DNA of 64,000 nt from Pseudomonadota bacterium (GCA_027621405.1 JAQCBT010000006.1:1-64000), one strand, 5' to 3'. Numbered from the stretch's first letter, positions 34,874 to 44,828 are shown. Program-made: numbers and translations. The notes: generated from the letters alone by a model not told the origin.

Positions 34874-35728
34874 ATGAAGAACCTCCTCCACCGATTAATT
34901 CTCAAAGCGACCTGCTGCTCGAGCTTCGTCCTGATCGCAATCGCCAGCAACCAGGCTACGGCCCAGGCGGTTGTGACCGAGAACGTGGAATTCGCCGAAG
35001 TACTGCAATACCCATCCCGGAACTATGATCACAGGCTTGACTATGCCACAGGGGAGTTTCAGTACGGCCTGCTGTGGCTGCCCGAGGATCACCCATCGCC
35101 GCCCTTGCTGGTCTTTATCCATGGAGGCTGCTGGCTAAACAGCTTCGATGTGAATCACAGCTTTGCAGCCAGCAGCGCACTTGCCGATGCCGGAATTGCC
35201 GTGTGGTCCCTGGAATACCGCCGCACCGGAGACCCCGGTGGCGGTTGGCCAGGGACTTTCGAAGACATCACGAATGCTATCGCCAACATTGATGAATTAA
35301 AGGACTTCGGCGTGGACACATCCCGCTTTGCGATTGCCGGGCATTCAGCCGGGGGACACCTGGCACTGCTTGCTGGCTCCAGATTCAGAGAGGCTAGTGC
35401 TGTCATTGGCCTGGCCGCTATCGCCGACATCGACGCCTATGCGAGGGGCAGTAATTCCTGCCAGACGGCGACTCCCGCCTTCATGAACGCCGAGCCAGAC
35501 GCCGCTCCCGAGCTCTACGCTGCCGCCAATCCCGCACAGCAGACTCTGCATGCAAACACCCACCTGCTGCATGGAGACGTAGACACTATCGTGCCGCATG
35601 CACAAACACAGAAAATGCAGGCAAGGCTGACGACCGTAACGGGAGCCGGTCATTTCGACTGGATTCATCCAGCGACGCCAGCGTTTTCGCTACTGCTCGA
35701 GCTCTTGCGGGGAGAATTACTACGATGA
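34874..35728 (+). CDS. Exported alpha/beta hydrolase, kynurenine-formamidase-like fold
   Basis: 284 residues. A signal-like segment (11-30, ending ATAQ) comes first. Active-site features: oxyanion motif HGGCW (83-87), nucleophile elbow GHSAGG with Ser158, acid region LLHGDVDTIVP and His in GAGHFDWIHP. The HGGxW plus GxSxGG pattern is typical of BD-FAE/carboxylesterase-like hydrolases and of bacterial arylformamidase relatives. Its stop codon overlaps the kynureninase start (ATGA), pointing to a tryptophan-breakdown step. The export signal is odd for a cytosolic formamidase, so a periplasmic esterase or amidase is also possible. Confidence 0.8.
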   Translation: MKNLLHRLILKATCCSSFVLIAIASNQATAQAVVTENVEFAEVLQYPSRNYDHRLDYATGEFQYGLLWLPEDHPSPPLLVFIHGGCWLNSFDVNHSFAASSALADAGIAVWSLEYRRTGDPGGGWPGTFEDITNAIANIDELKDFGVDTSRFAIAGHSAGGHLALLAGSRFREASAVIGLAAIADIDAYARGSNSCQTATPAFMNAEPDAAPELYAAANPAQQTLHANTHLLHGDVDTIVPHAQTQKMQARLTTVTGAGHFDWIHPATPAFSLLLELLRGELLR

Positions 35729-36960
35729 ATACAGACAAGCTGAAGCAACTGGATGCGGCCGACCCCCTTCGCCACCTGCAGGAAGCCTTCGACATCCCGG
35801 AGGACACAATATACCTCAATGGCAATTCCCTGGGCCCCCTGTGCAGGGCCAGCAGGGAGCGCATCAATGAGGTCGTCAATGACCAGTGGCGCAGTGACCT
35901 GATTGCATCATGGAATAAGCACGACTGGATCGACCTGCCGCTTATCACCGGCAACAAGATCGCTCCGCTCATTGGTGCCCGGGAAGGACAGGTAGTGAGC
36001 TGCGACTCGGTCTCGGTGAACCTGTTCAAGCTGCTCAGTACCGCACTCATGCTGAGGCCGGAATGCGAAATCATTCTGACCCTGCAGGACAACTTCCCAA
36101 CCGACCTGTATATTGCAGAAGGCCTGTCCCGATTCCTGGGAGATGCAAGGCTAAAAGTTCGCAGCCTGGACCTCGAAGACCTGGATCTGGCCCTGGAGTC
36201 CACACCGGCGATCGTCATGCTCACCCAGGTTAATTTTCGCGATGGTTCCGCACTCGACATCGAGGCTATTACCCGAAAAGCCCAATCCAATGGCAGCCTC
36301 GTGATCTGGGACCTGTCCCATAGTGTGGGAGTCATGCCGCTGGAGATGGACCGGTGGAATGTGGACTTCGCCGTTGGTTGTGGCTACAAGTACCTGAACG
36401 GAGGGCCCGGCGCACCTGCATTTCTCTACGTAGCCGAGCGACACCTGCCACACAGCGAACAGGCACTGCAGGGATGGATGGGACACAAGGCACCATTTGA
36501 ATTTCGTCCGGAATACGATGCCAGTGAAGGAATCGAGCGTTTCCTCAGCGGAACTCCTCCCATTATTTCACTGGCGGCGCTGGATGCTGCCCTGGAGCTG
36601 TTCGACGGCACGGACAGTACCCTTTTGCGCAAAAAATCGGCGGCACTGGCCGAGACCTTCCTGATACTCAAGGCACAATACCCGGAACTGGACGAACTGC
36701 AGCTCGTGTCACCGACTGATCCAGAACTTAGAGGTGCGCAGCTCTGCTTCAGCCACGAAAAGGCCTATTGGATCTGCCAGGCGCTGGTGGAGAGACGGCT
36801 GTTCGCCGATTTTCGCAATCCAGATGTGCTGAGGCTGGGCTTTTCGCCCCTGTTCCTGAGCTTCTCAGGCCTGCACGATGCCGTCTATCTCCTGGCCCGG
36901 GTTATGCGTGAGAAAAGCTATGAAAATCATAAATTTGCGAAAAAAGACAAGGTAACCTGA
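35725..36960 (+). CDS. kynU: Kynureninase
   Basis: 411 residues. Recognised by YLNGNSLGPLCRASRERINEVV, the PLP region VIWDLSHSVGVMPLEM (Asp196) and the Schiff-base Lys222 in GCGYKYLNGGPGAP. It cleaves kynurenine or 3-hydroxykynurenine to (3-hydroxy)anthranilate and alanine. Start after GGGGAG, overlapping the hydrolase stop by 4 bases, so the two are translationally coupled. Tryptophan dioxygenase (kynA) and the later NAD-pathway genes are not in the window. Low-GC ending (KSYENHKFAKKDK). Confidence 0.93.
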   Translation: MNTDKLKQLDAADPLRHLQEAFDIPEDTIYLNGNSLGPLCRASRERINEVVNDQWRSDLIASWNKHDWIDLPLITGNKIAPLIGAREGQVVSCDSVSVNLFKLLSTALMLRPECEIILTLQDNFPTDLYIAEGLSRFLGDARLKVRSLDLEDLDLALESTPAIVMLTQVNFRDGSALDIEAITRKAQSNGSLVIWDLSHSVGVMPLEMDRWNVDFAVGCGYKYLNGGPGAPAFLYVAERHLPHSEQALQGWMGHKAPFEFRPEYDASEGIERFLSGTPPIISLAALDAALELFDGTDSTLLRKKSAALAETFLILKAQYPELDELQLVSPTDPELRGAQLCFSHEKAYWICQALVERRLFADFRNPDVLRLGFSPLFLSFSGLHDAVYLLARVMREKSYENHKFAKKDKVT

Positions 36961-37282
36961 AGTGCTTGGCGGTAAATTAGGGAAAATCGGGGTAATTTCC
37001 GCCTGTACGGGGGTGAATTGCCCTATATGAGCCGTGTACCCACCGTCATTTGGGTCTACAATCCCTGTAGTTGCCCAAGATTGGGGACTGGCCCACTGTA
37101 CTGGTCAAGGGCTTCCCGTTAACATCCACGGGAAAAATTCCTACAAGCCATGGATGATTGGAATTGCGCAAGGCAGAGCCCAGCTTGAACCGGGCATGGT
37201 TGCCAGAATCCCGGCCCATAGTGTTGCGCACAGAAACAGAAGCGTCGATAGTCACAGGAAGCAGTAACGAACAGACAGCGGC
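36961..37282. other. Intergenic region before the DUF1631 gene
   Basis: 322 bases without a convincing gene; short open frames here show random composition. It should carry the promoter for 37283. I see no terminator for the kynureninase operon and no recognised regulatory site. Confidence 0.45.
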
Positions 37283-39523
37283 ATGAAGGAATATCTCGAC
37301 AAAGTTAAATTCGCCACAACCAAGTCACTGACCCGGTTGATAATGAAGGCGCTTGATGATGCCCGTCTGCAGATTGAGGCGCAGGCCATGCGCTTCGTTG
37401 GCGCCAAGTTGCCCCCTATCGCCGAAGAATCGCACGGAATCGTCGAGCGATTCATGACCAACCTGCACAACTATTTCGAAGAGCTCACCACCCTTGTCGT
37501 CAAGGATACGGAAATCGAGCCCGACAGCTATGACAACCTGAGCCTGGTCGATCATGACTACCTCGAAGCGATGATCGCGATGGAAGGCATGGTCAAGCAG
37601 CTACGCGATGGCGAGATCAAGGGTATGCGTAGCCTGCTCACCCGATTCGAAACCATGTTCCCGAACATCCGCATCGATCAGACCAACAACCCGCTCGATC
37701 CCGAACAGGTTGGTGATTGCTTCAATGAAGCCATCAAGCCCCTCGGCTTCAAGGCCCATTACCTGCTGACGATCTATCGCGAATTCAACAAGACTGTCTT
37801 CGGCAAATACGACGAGGTAATCCGGGAAGCGAACGAGACCCTGGCCGATCTGGGCATCCTCCCCGACCTCGATATCACCGCTCGCGAACGTGAACTGCGC
37901 AAGCAGAAGCGGGCCGAGGCTCGCGCGCAACTGGAAGCGGAACAGAAAGCCAAGGCCGAGGCGGAAGCCGCAGAGCTTGCAGCCCGTATGAAGAAACCTG
38001 CAGTCGCGGTAAAACCTGCCGCGGCAGCGCCCACGGCGGCGCCGGAGCAAGCTCAGGCTGAAATGTTCTCCATGATGCAGACGCTGGTGAAGAGCCTTGC
38101 GGAGAGCCGGGCCGGCAACAGTTTTTCCGCAACGGCTAGTGCCGAAGTCAGTACTACGATAGCGGCTGAGCAGGAAGACCTGCGTCGGCAACAGCACAAA
38201 CTCATGTCCATGCTGACCGACATACAGTCCAGCATGATCAATGGCAGCGCGAATGCCGGCGGAGTTGTTAACGCATCGATATTGGCGAAGTCGATCAATG
38301 AATCATTGAGGGCGAGCCAGTCCAGCGGCGACCTCGGTGCACTCTCGGTGCAATCAGGTGACGTCATCAACCTCGTCACCATGCTGTATGAGGCAATCTG
38401 GAAAGATGAAGCGCTGCCGGTGGTGATGAAGGAATTGATTGGCCGCACCCAGATCGCGATCATGAAAGTTGCGCTGGCAGACACGAACTTCTTCGACAAT
38501 CAGAACCATCCTGGCCGTGCACTGCTGAACGAACTCGCCCTTGCTGGCATCTCCTGGACACAGACTGCGAGCCTGGCTGAAGACCCGGTTTACCAGAAGG
38601 TGAAGTCCCTGGTAGAACGGCTACTGGCCGAACAGGAGCCGAGTGCAGCGTTCCTGCAGGGGCTGATTGATGAATTGAACGTTTGTCGCGGCGAGAAGAT
38701 CGGTGCCGACCTCAGTCTGGAGAAGAGAGTCCGGGAATCCTCCACCAAGAATCCTGACGAAATACATGCCTACGTGCGACAGAAAATTTATGAAAGAGTA
38801 CTGAAGGGCTACCTGGATCCGGCAGTCAAGGGATTGCTGGACACACACCTGCATGAGTTCCTGGTGAAGCTGGTTATGAAGGAAGGCCCAGAAGGCAAGT
38901 CCTGGAAGCCAGTCATGAGCACCATCGATGTTCTGTTATGGACAGTACAGGCTGAGAAACAGCCCGGCGACAAGGAACGATTCGACAGAATCAATCCCCG
39001 ACTGGTAGATAACCTCAGCAAGGCACTGGAAATCGGTGGCGCTTCCAAGACCAAGATCACCAAGATTATGCGCCAGATAAAGCAGATTCAGGAATTCACC
39101 TTCCACCAGGCATCCCATGGTGTGAAGCCACCCAGTCGCCAGATTTCGTCCATGGCGGAAGAAATTCGACTCACCACAGCGGGCCAGAAAGACGTGCCCG
39201 CCCTGCCCCGCAACGACCCTCACCTGCGACGCATCGACAAACTTCCGATTGGTGCCTGGCTGGAATTCAGGGGTAGTGCCGGACAGCGCATTCGTTGCTC
39301 GCTGGCCTCGAAGATCGACAGCATCGACAAACTCTTCTTTGCCGACAGTGAAGGTCACAAGGTTATCGAGATTACCCATATGCGGCTGGCCCATGAACTC
39401 AAGGCCAATGGCGTGAAGATAATCAGCGAAGGCACCCTCGTTAACCGGGCGATGGAGTCGGTGGTTTCCAATCTCAAGCAAACCGCCGCCGATAACAAGC
39501 CGCGAGAGATCGCCACAGGCTAA
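37283..39523 (+). CDS. DUF1631 family protein
   Basis: 746 residues, no signal peptide. The N-terminal helical part (LIMKALDDARLQIEAQAMRFVGAKLPP, FMTNLHNYFEELTTLVVKDTEIEPDSYDNLSLVDHDYLEAMIAMEGMVKQ) and the C-terminal LPIGAWLEFRGSAGQRIRCSLASKIDSIDKLFFADSEGHKV fit DUF1631. Between them sits an Ala/Glu/Lys-rich coiled coil (about 200-240) and an Ala/Pro linker. The C-terminal stretch looks like a PilZ-like beta-barrel, so a link to cyclic-di-GMP is possible but not shown. These proteins are sometimes mislabelled thymidine phosphorylase. Cytosolic; function unknown. Convergent with the acyltransferase. Confidence 0.82.
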   Translation: MKEYLDKVKFATTKSLTRLIMKALDDARLQIEAQAMRFVGAKLPPIAEESHGIVERFMTNLHNYFEELTTLVVKDTEIEPDSYDNLSLVDHDYLEAMIAMEGMVKQLRDGEIKGMRSLLTRFETMFPNIRIDQTNNPLDPEQVGDCFNEAIKPLGFKAHYLLTIYREFNKTVFGKYDEVIREANETLADLGILPDLDITARERELRKQKRAEARAQLEAEQKAKAEAEAAELAARMKKPAVAVKPAAAAPTAAPEQAQAEMFSMMQTLVKSLAESRAGNSFSATASAEVSTTIAAEQEDLRRQQHKLMSMLTDIQSSMINGSANAGGVVNASILAKSINESLRASQSSGDLGALSVQSGDVINLVTMLYEAIWKDEALPVVMKELIGRTQIAIMKVALADTNFFDNQNHPGRALLNELALAGISWTQTASLAEDPVYQKVKSLVERLLAEQEPSAAFLQGLIDELNVCRGEKIGADLSLEKRVRESSTKNPDEIHAYVRQKIYERVLKGYLDPAVKGLLDTHLHEFLVKLVMKEGPEGKSWKPVMSTIDVLLWTVQAEKQPGDKERFDRINPRLVDNLSKALEIGGASKTKITKIMRQIKQIQEFTFHQASHGVKPPSRQISSMAEEIRLTTAGQKDVPALPRNDPHLRRIDKLPIGAWLEFRGSAGQRIRCSLASKIDSIDKLFFADSEGHKVIEITHMRLAHELKANGVKIISEGTLVNRAMESVVSNLKQTAADNKPREIATG

Positions 39524-39549
39524 AGCCGTTTTCTGGTTTCCGCCAGTTG

Positions 39550-40410
39550 CTATCGTGCCGACAGACCCAGGGCCTGCACTTGCTGGTAGAGAAACCGGGT
39601 CAGCTCGGAGCGACCGCCCCGGCCCTCCAACTCCTGCCAGGAAATGGGACTGCCTATTTCAACTCGCACCGTCTTCCCAAACTTGTTCAATGCCTCGTGC
39701 ACCAACAGTGCCATACGCAATGGTTCGGCTATATGAGAAGCCACGTGAAACTTGCGACTGTTACGGCCGTGGAAGTACACCGGCACAACCGTCGCATTGG
39801 CCTCGCGAATGATCTTTGCTGCAAACGTGGTCCAGGGAGCATCCACAACACGGCCAAACCCGAATCTGTCCGCGGTGGACACCATGCCGGAAGGAAAGAT
39901 CAACACCGGTACGTCGCGAGACAGGTGCTGTAATGCCAATTGCTTGGAGCGGATATTGGTTTTTTGTGCGGCCTTGGTTTCCTCGAAGTCGATCGGCAGG
40001 AAAAATCGCGCTAGCTGCCGATCCTGGCAAAGCAGGGAATTCAACAGTATGCGCAGGTCGCCCCTGGCCTTGAGCGCGAGATCACACAGCACGACCCCGT
40101 CCACGACGCCGAAGGGATGGTTAGCCACAAACATGAGCGGCCCGGAATCGGGGATGGCCGCAAGTCGCTCGGCATCGAAATCTACCTTGATGCCTGCCTC
40201 CTGCAGTGCGTCGGCGAAGAAGGTCTGGATATTGAAGTCCCGTTCCTTCAGGCGGTAGTAGAGCGATTCGATCTTGTTGCGACCGAATAACACTTCCAGT
40301 GCGGAGACCAGTTGCCGGGACAGCCAACTATCTTCGGGATTTGTATACGAGAGCGTTGGCGGGTCTCTCAGGTAGGCTGAGAACTGCGGGTCTATTTCAG
40401 AAAGATCCAT
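39550..40410 (-). CDS. Lysophospholipid acyltransferase (PlsC/OlsA-like)
   Basis: 286 residues from the ATG at 40410; a TTG at 40419 in frame is less likely. The active-site motif FVANHPFGVVDG has the His-x5-Asp spacing typical of the hemolysin/ornithine-lipid (OlsA) branch of acyltransferases. LIFPSGMVST is the second acyltransferase motif (usually FPEG) and VVPVYFHGRNSRKF the third. It should add an acyl chain to a lysolipid or lyso-ornithine lipid at the membrane. Divergent from nothing close; its promoter is shared space with the serine hydrolase terminator end. Confidence 0.85.
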   Translation of the reverse strand: MDLSEIDPQFSAYLRDPPTLSYTNPEDSWLSRQLVSALEVLFGRNKIESLYYRLKERDFNIQTFFADALQEAGIKVDFDAERLAAIPDSGPLMFVANHPFGVVDGVVLCDLALKARGDLRILLNSLLCQDRQLARFFLPIDFEETKAAQKTNIRSKQLALQHLSRDVPVLIFPSGMVSTADRFGFGRVVDAPWTTFAAKIIREANATVVPVYFHGRNSRKFHVASHIAEPLRMALLVHEALNKFGKTVRVEIGSPISWQELEGRGGRSELTRFLYQQVQALGLSAR

Positions 40411-40459
40411 GGAATTCAATCTAGGTGAGCCCTATTGCATTTTGGTGACAATGGCTGGC

Positions 40460-41809
40460 TTATTCCAGCGCTGCAAGAATCCTGGAAAAGTTCTGCGCCA
40501 CCGGATAACGCCCGGCCGTCCAACCGAGTCTCACGATAATCACCCGTTCCGTCGGGAAGACCATGACCAACTGCTGACGATTGCCGTTCGCATAAAACAT
40601 GTCTTCAGGAAGGTCGCTGTAACGCAGTTGCTCATTGCCCCTGTTTAACCACCACTGGTAGCCATAGGCCCTGTCGTTCTCCGAAGCATTGGGACTGGTC
40701 GCCCGTTGCACCCAGTCTTCGCTCACAATGCGGCGATTATTGATTACGCCTCCGTCCAACATAAGTTGTCCCATGCGAGCCCAGTCCCTGGCTGATGCGT
40801 AGAAATATGAACTGCCCATGAAGACGCCGCTGGCATCAGTTTCGAATACCGCGTCCTGGAATCCCATCGGCAGGAATATCTCTTCGATGAAATCATCATA
40901 GGCTGCCTGTGGACCTCCCAGGGTTTCCACATAGAGCCGGGACAGCAGATTCGCAGTTCCCGAGCTGTAATTGAAACGCGTTCCCGGTATTGCCGCCAAT
41001 TCCTGGTCGAGGACATAGTCAGAGGGAGAGGGAACGGTAAACAACATCGCAGTGGCATCATCGCCGGGATTGTATTCTTCGGAGAAACTGAGCCCATCGG
41101 TCATAGTCAACATGTCCGTGATGCGTATGGCTGCCCGCTCATCGTCGGCCCATTGCTCAAAGCCAGGCTCTGCACTTAGATCGATGATTCCGCGCATCTC
41201 GAGATTTCCCAGCATTATCGAGTTCAGGCTCTTCGCCATGGACCATCCCAGCAGCCTTGATCTCGCGTGCATCTGCTGGCCGTAGGCTTCAGCCTTGATC
41301 GCACCGTCCTGAACCACGAGCAACGCGCGAGTATTGAGGCCAGCCGCATTGTCCTGGGCGAGTATCTCTTCTGCCAATACCTGCAAGTTAGGGACCACGG
41401 TGTTGACATCGGGGCCTGCTGGCCATGGCGCGTTGTTTGACTGTAAATTCCTGAGTTGCAGGCTCTGCCTCTGGTTGAAACCTGGGTAGTCCACCGCACA
41501 TCCCAGGCCAGGAATATAGGAAGCGGTTTTCTCGTTCAGCCCGTACAGCGATGTAGTAACAGCCTGGGATTGGTCATCATATTCCACCGTGATCTGGGAC
41601 AGGATGGGTGAGTACTGCACCAGATCCTCGAACGCCTGCTGCTGACTATTCCCGATCACATACTCGGCGCTGCACAGCAGCTTGGATCCGATTCCCGTGG
41701 CAACCCCGGGGCCATACACAATAAATGCCGGGGTAATACCGGCCACATAGAGCCCACCAGAGAAGAGCGCCACCAGTGCCGCCAGCGCTATTACTATTTT
41801 CTTGATCAT
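40460..41809 (-). CDS. Serine hydrolase, class C beta-lactamase/esterase family
   Basis: 449 residues from the ATG at 41809, which opens a membrane anchor or signal (MIKKIVIALAALVALFSGGLYVAG). Active-site motifs: SMAKSLNSIMLG (Ser-x-x-Lys), YSSGTANLLSR (Tyr-Ser-Ser, the YxN equivalent) and RAYGYQWWLNRG before a C-terminal VMVFPTERVIIVRLGW. The family contains carboxylesterases and 6-aminohexanoate-dimer hydrolases (NylB-like) as well as beta-lactamases; NylB-like is the better guess. Envelope-located. The upstream MFS gene ends 40 bases before its start. Confidence 0.85.
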   Translation of the reverse strand: MIKKIVIALAALVALFSGGLYVAGITPAFIVYGPGVATGIGSKLLCSAEYVIGNSQQQAFEDLVQYSPILSQITVEYDDQSQAVTTSLYGLNEKTASYIPGLGCAVDYPGFNQRQSLQLRNLQSNNAPWPAGPDVNTVVPNLQVLAEEILAQDNAAGLNTRALLVVQDGAIKAEAYGQQMHARSRLLGWSMAKSLNSIMLGNLEMRGIIDLSAEPGFEQWADDERAAIRITDMLTMTDGLSFSEEYNPGDDATAMLFTVPSPSDYVLDQELAAIPGTRFNYSSGTANLLSRLYVETLGGPQAAYDDFIEEIFLPMGFQDAVFETDASGVFMGSSYFYASARDWARMGQLMLDGGVINNRRIVSEDWVQRATSPNASENDRAYGYQWWLNRGNEQLRYSDLPEDMFYANGNRQQLVMVFPTERVIIVRLGWTAGRYPVAQNFSRILAALE

Positions 41810-41848
41810 CGGACCACTCAAGAAGGATTCGGAACCAGCAACGGCTCG

Positions 41849-43129
41849 TCAGTTTTCGTTCGTACTCGCCAGTGAACTGGCGTGTTCAAGCTTGCCACCG
41901 GAGAGGAACAAAGCCAAGCCCAGGGCGCCTGCGCCAGCCGCAACAGCATAGGGCGCGGCATAAAAATTGCCACTGCTGCTATAGGCGAAACCAAGCAGTG
42001 CAGGACCGATGGACGTACCCAGCGACGACATGAGATTGGAAACAGAGAAAATCCGCGGATAGTCACGCACACCAAATGCCTCGGCCAGGATCAAGGGCTG
42101 CAGCATCAACAGATTACCGACGCTGGCACCGAACATGAACAGGCCGATGCAGAGGGTGACGATATTGAACCCACCGGCCAACATGCTCAGGGAACTGGCC
42201 TGCAGGATCATCATGGCGATCGCGAAAGCCTGGATGGACACACGCTCCACCAACCAGCCACCAATCAACCTGCCCACGATACTGGCCACTGGCACGATGG
42301 CGACCGCTACGGCGGTCTGTGCGTCGCTGAGCTGTTCCCGTGCAAGCCCATATTGGTGCGCAATACCACCTACCTGGGCCATCATCAGAAAAATGTAGCC
42401 TAGACTCATTCCCCAGAAATATTTACCCCGTATGGCCATGGAAAAGGTAATGCCCGGCTCTTGTACTTTCTGCTGATTAGTGCCAGATGCCTCATTTTGA
42501 TCTACCACAGGCGCTTCATCACCATCGATCTGCAGCCCCATTGATGCGGGGCTGGGTCGCAACCAAATCCAGGCTACCGGAATAACACCGAGCACAAACA
42601 TCAATCCCAGCATGGGTGCCGCCATGCCGAATCCGAAGCGATCCACCAGCAATACACTCAGTGGCGTCAGCACCACTCCACCCAGGGAAAGTCCGGTGGA
42701 AGCGATAGATAGGGCCATGGCGCGCCGGCGGCGGAACCAGCGCGTGATGAGCGTCGTGGCTGGCAACAGGGCCGAGGCCGCAAAGCCGGCGCCGAAGAAA
42801 ATATAGACAACAATCAATTGCCACAGGGCACTCACCAACGGCAACGAGCTCAGCGACAGGCTGGCTAGCAACGCACCCCCGGTTATGCAGATTCGTGGGT
42901 CATAGTTCTGTACCCAGCGCGCCACAAACAGGCCGGTGATGCCACCACTGAGAAAGAAGATTGAGACTGCAGTAGAGGCGGACTGCACATCAAAAGCGGG
43001 CTGTTCCGCCAGAGCGTTGAGGTAGATGGCATGGTTGTAAAAACTCAGGCCACTGGTAAACGTCAATTGAACAAGAATAGCGCCTACGATTTTCCAGCCG
43101 TAGTAGAGCTTATCATCGTCAGCGCTCAC
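41849..43129 (-). CDS. MFS transporter, monocarboxylate/oxalate-formate antiporter-like
   Basis: 426 residues, 12 membrane segments, GTG start four bases after the stop of the copper monooxygenase-like gene, so the two are cotranscribed. It begins YYGWKIVGAILVQLTFTSGLSFYNHAIYLNAL, as in OFA/monocarboxylate carriers. The loop WFRRRRAMALSIASTGLSLGG is the MFS motif and the central loop (about 195-225) is charged. It may move the substrate or product of the enzymes beside it; none is known. Confidence 0.85.
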   Translation of the reverse strand: MSADDDKLYYGWKIVGAILVQLTFTSGLSFYNHAIYLNALAEQPAFDVQSASTAVSIFFLSGGITGLFVARWVQNYDPRICITGGALLASLSLSSLPLVSALWQLIVVYIFFGAGFAASALLPATTLITRWFRRRRAMALSIASTGLSLGGVVLTPLSVLLVDRFGFGMAAPMLGLMFVLGVIPVAWIWLRPSPASMGLQIDGDEAPVVDQNEASGTNQQKVQEPGITFSMAIRGKYFWGMSLGYIFLMMAQVGGIAHQYGLAREQLSDAQTAVAVAIVPVASIVGRLIGGWLVERVSIQAFAIAMMILQASSLSMLAGGFNIVTLCIGLFMFGASVGNLLMLQPLILAEAFGVRDYPRIFSVSNLMSSLGTSIGPALLGFAYSSSGNFYAAPYAVAAGAGALGLALFLSGGKLEHASSLASTNEN

Positions 43130-43133
43130 GACA

Positions 43134-44828
43134 TCAATCCATTGCCGGATGATAGGTAAAGTAGCCAGTGAACATCTCTTCCCAGCTATTCAAACCGTAT
43201 TTGATCTCGAGAGTTGGATCAGGGTTGGTGGGATTGGATGCGGAGTTATCCAGGGCACCGATTACCTGAACCCGTGTACCAGCAGGCAGTTGCCTTGGTG
43301 TATTCAACACGTAATGTGGCTGCCATCCATAATTGTAGGCCGGTACGCTGAGCAAAGTCTCTGAACTCCCATCCGGGTATTGCGCCACAAACTTCATCTT
43401 CTTGCCTCGGTAATTCATGCGGGCACGCAGGCCGGTAAGCACTACATCATCCGCGAATACATGACTCGCCTGCTGGGGGAAATCCGCAACCTCAGGGGGC
43501 AGGACAAATCGTGTTCCCACCGCTTGGACCAATTGCTCTCGCGCAGGTGGTTGCTCGCTGAAATACAATCCTATTTCAGTTTGATCCACCGTAGACTGAC
43601 CGTTAGTCACATAATGAAACTGCATGGACAGGCTGTGACCGGCGGGTATTCTCACGCCAACACCCGGCGCGTACTCGGTAAGGTTCGTGGTACCGGGTAA
43701 GTAACCCGCAACGAATCGTCTGCTGGAAGACGTTTCGCTGCGCTCAGACCCCCAGAAGTCTTCACCGGGTTCCGTAACAAAAGTCATAAGGTGATGCAGG
43801 ACCGAGGCATCACCGGCACGATATTGCACGGCGCGCAGCCAGCGGTCTTCCGCAAACGGTAGTTCCACATTGCTGTAGTAGTAGTCGAGCACACCGGTGG
43901 GTGGAATGGCGTGCTCCGGTCCCCGCACGATGTAGTCCGGCTCGCCGAGTTCCCAGCCGGATTCAGACGGTGGTACAAAGTCTTCCAGGGGATCGAAATC
44001 TGCATCTCCCTGCGGCGCTCCAGCATCGATCCAGTGCACGAGAATCTGCCTTTCCGCGGCGCTGAGATTACGTGCGCTGTCTGAATCGATGAAATGAGGA
44101 TCAGTTTGCATCGGGGGCATGCGCCGATTGAGAATGACCTCGCGAATCATGGGCGACCAGCCCAGCAACATGATGTAGCTGTCCATGGCAAAGGGCCCGA
44201 CCCCACCCTGCCGATGGCAATCCACGCAATTTTCCAGCACCACCGGCGCGACTTCGGTGGCGTAGTCCGGGGGTGACTGCAGCTGCCTCTCGCGCTGGGC
44301 ATAATTGATTTCGCAGCCCGCACTCCCGGTCACAATCGTGTCGCTGATGGATTCCGTCGCGACGCCGGTTAGCGCATTTTCGAAAGCGGCCTGGAACTCG
44401 CCATTAATTGTACCGCGGAAGAAAACTGACAGACGTTCCGGATTCAACAGCAGGACATCGCCCGCAGCGTTCACGCCCAAAGCCGCAGATACCAATTGCA
44501 ACTCATCCTGCAGGACAGGCAATGGCAGGGCCAGCCCAGTGAGCGATTCCCGTGACAGTCCCTGGGTGTCGAGTATCAGGAAGTCGATACCCTGACTCGC
44601 ATATTGTGTTTGCAGGGCAGCAAAACGCTCCAGCGTCTCTGGCATGACAGCGCAGCCACTATCGTAGGCGAGCAGTGCCAGCGCATCGCGGTGGCGGTAA
44701 CGACTCAGTTGGTGAAATTCACCCCGCTCATCCAGCAGCGCAAAATCCCCTACCCGATCCAGTGCCCCGAATACGCTGGCAGGCAACAGAGAACCAAGCA
44801 GGAAGGTTAAGTAGACAATTTTGCGCAT
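43134..44828 (-). CDS. Thioredoxin-fold/cytochrome c/copper monooxygenase-like protein with degenerate CuM site
   Basis: 564 residues from the ATG at 44828, which opens a signal peptide (MRKIVYLTFLLGSLLPASVFG); a TTG at 44849 is the longer option, used for the numbers below. Same domain order as 4546: thioredoxin-like (single Cys in SGCAVM), haem c CVDCH (208-212), then PHM-like module. His352-His353 and His412 (CuH) and Met559 are kept. The His-Met-His of the CuM site is replaced by Arg477-Met478-Asn479, inside LRARMNYRG where 4546 has LGPHMHYRG. Normal PHM chemistry should fail, so it may be an electron-transfer or accessory subunit. Confidence 0.83.
   Translation of the reverse strand: MRKIVYLTFLLGSLLPASVFGALDRVGDFALLDERGEFHQLSRYRHRDALALLAYDSGCAVMPETLERFAALQTQYASQGIDFLILDTQGLSRESLTGLALPLPVLQDELQLVSAALGVNAAGDVLLLNPERLSVFFRGTINGEFQAAFENALTGVATESISDTIVTGSAGCEINYAQRERQLQSPPDYATEVAPVVLENCVDCHRQGGVGPFAMDSYIMLLGWSPMIREVILNRRMPPMQTDPHFIDSDSARNLSAAERQILVHWIDAGAPQGDADFDPLEDFVPPSESGWELGEPDYIVRGPEHAIPPTGVLDYYYSNVELPFAEDRWLRAVQYRAGDASVLHHLMTFVTEPGEDFWGSERSETSSSRRFVAGYLPGTTNLTEYAPGVGVRIPAGHSLSMQFHYVTNGQSTVDQTEIGLYFSEQPPAREQLVQAVGTRFVLPPEVADFPQQASHVFADDVVLTGLRARMNYRGKKMKFVAQYPDGSSETLLSVPAYNYGWQPHYVLNTPRQLPAGTRVQVIGALDNSASNPTNPDPTLEIKYGLNSWEEMFTGYFTYHPAMD

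Noticed and set aside
37034..37267. 77-residue frame in the gap before the DUF1631 gene
   Set aside because: Random composition and no ribosome site; not supported.
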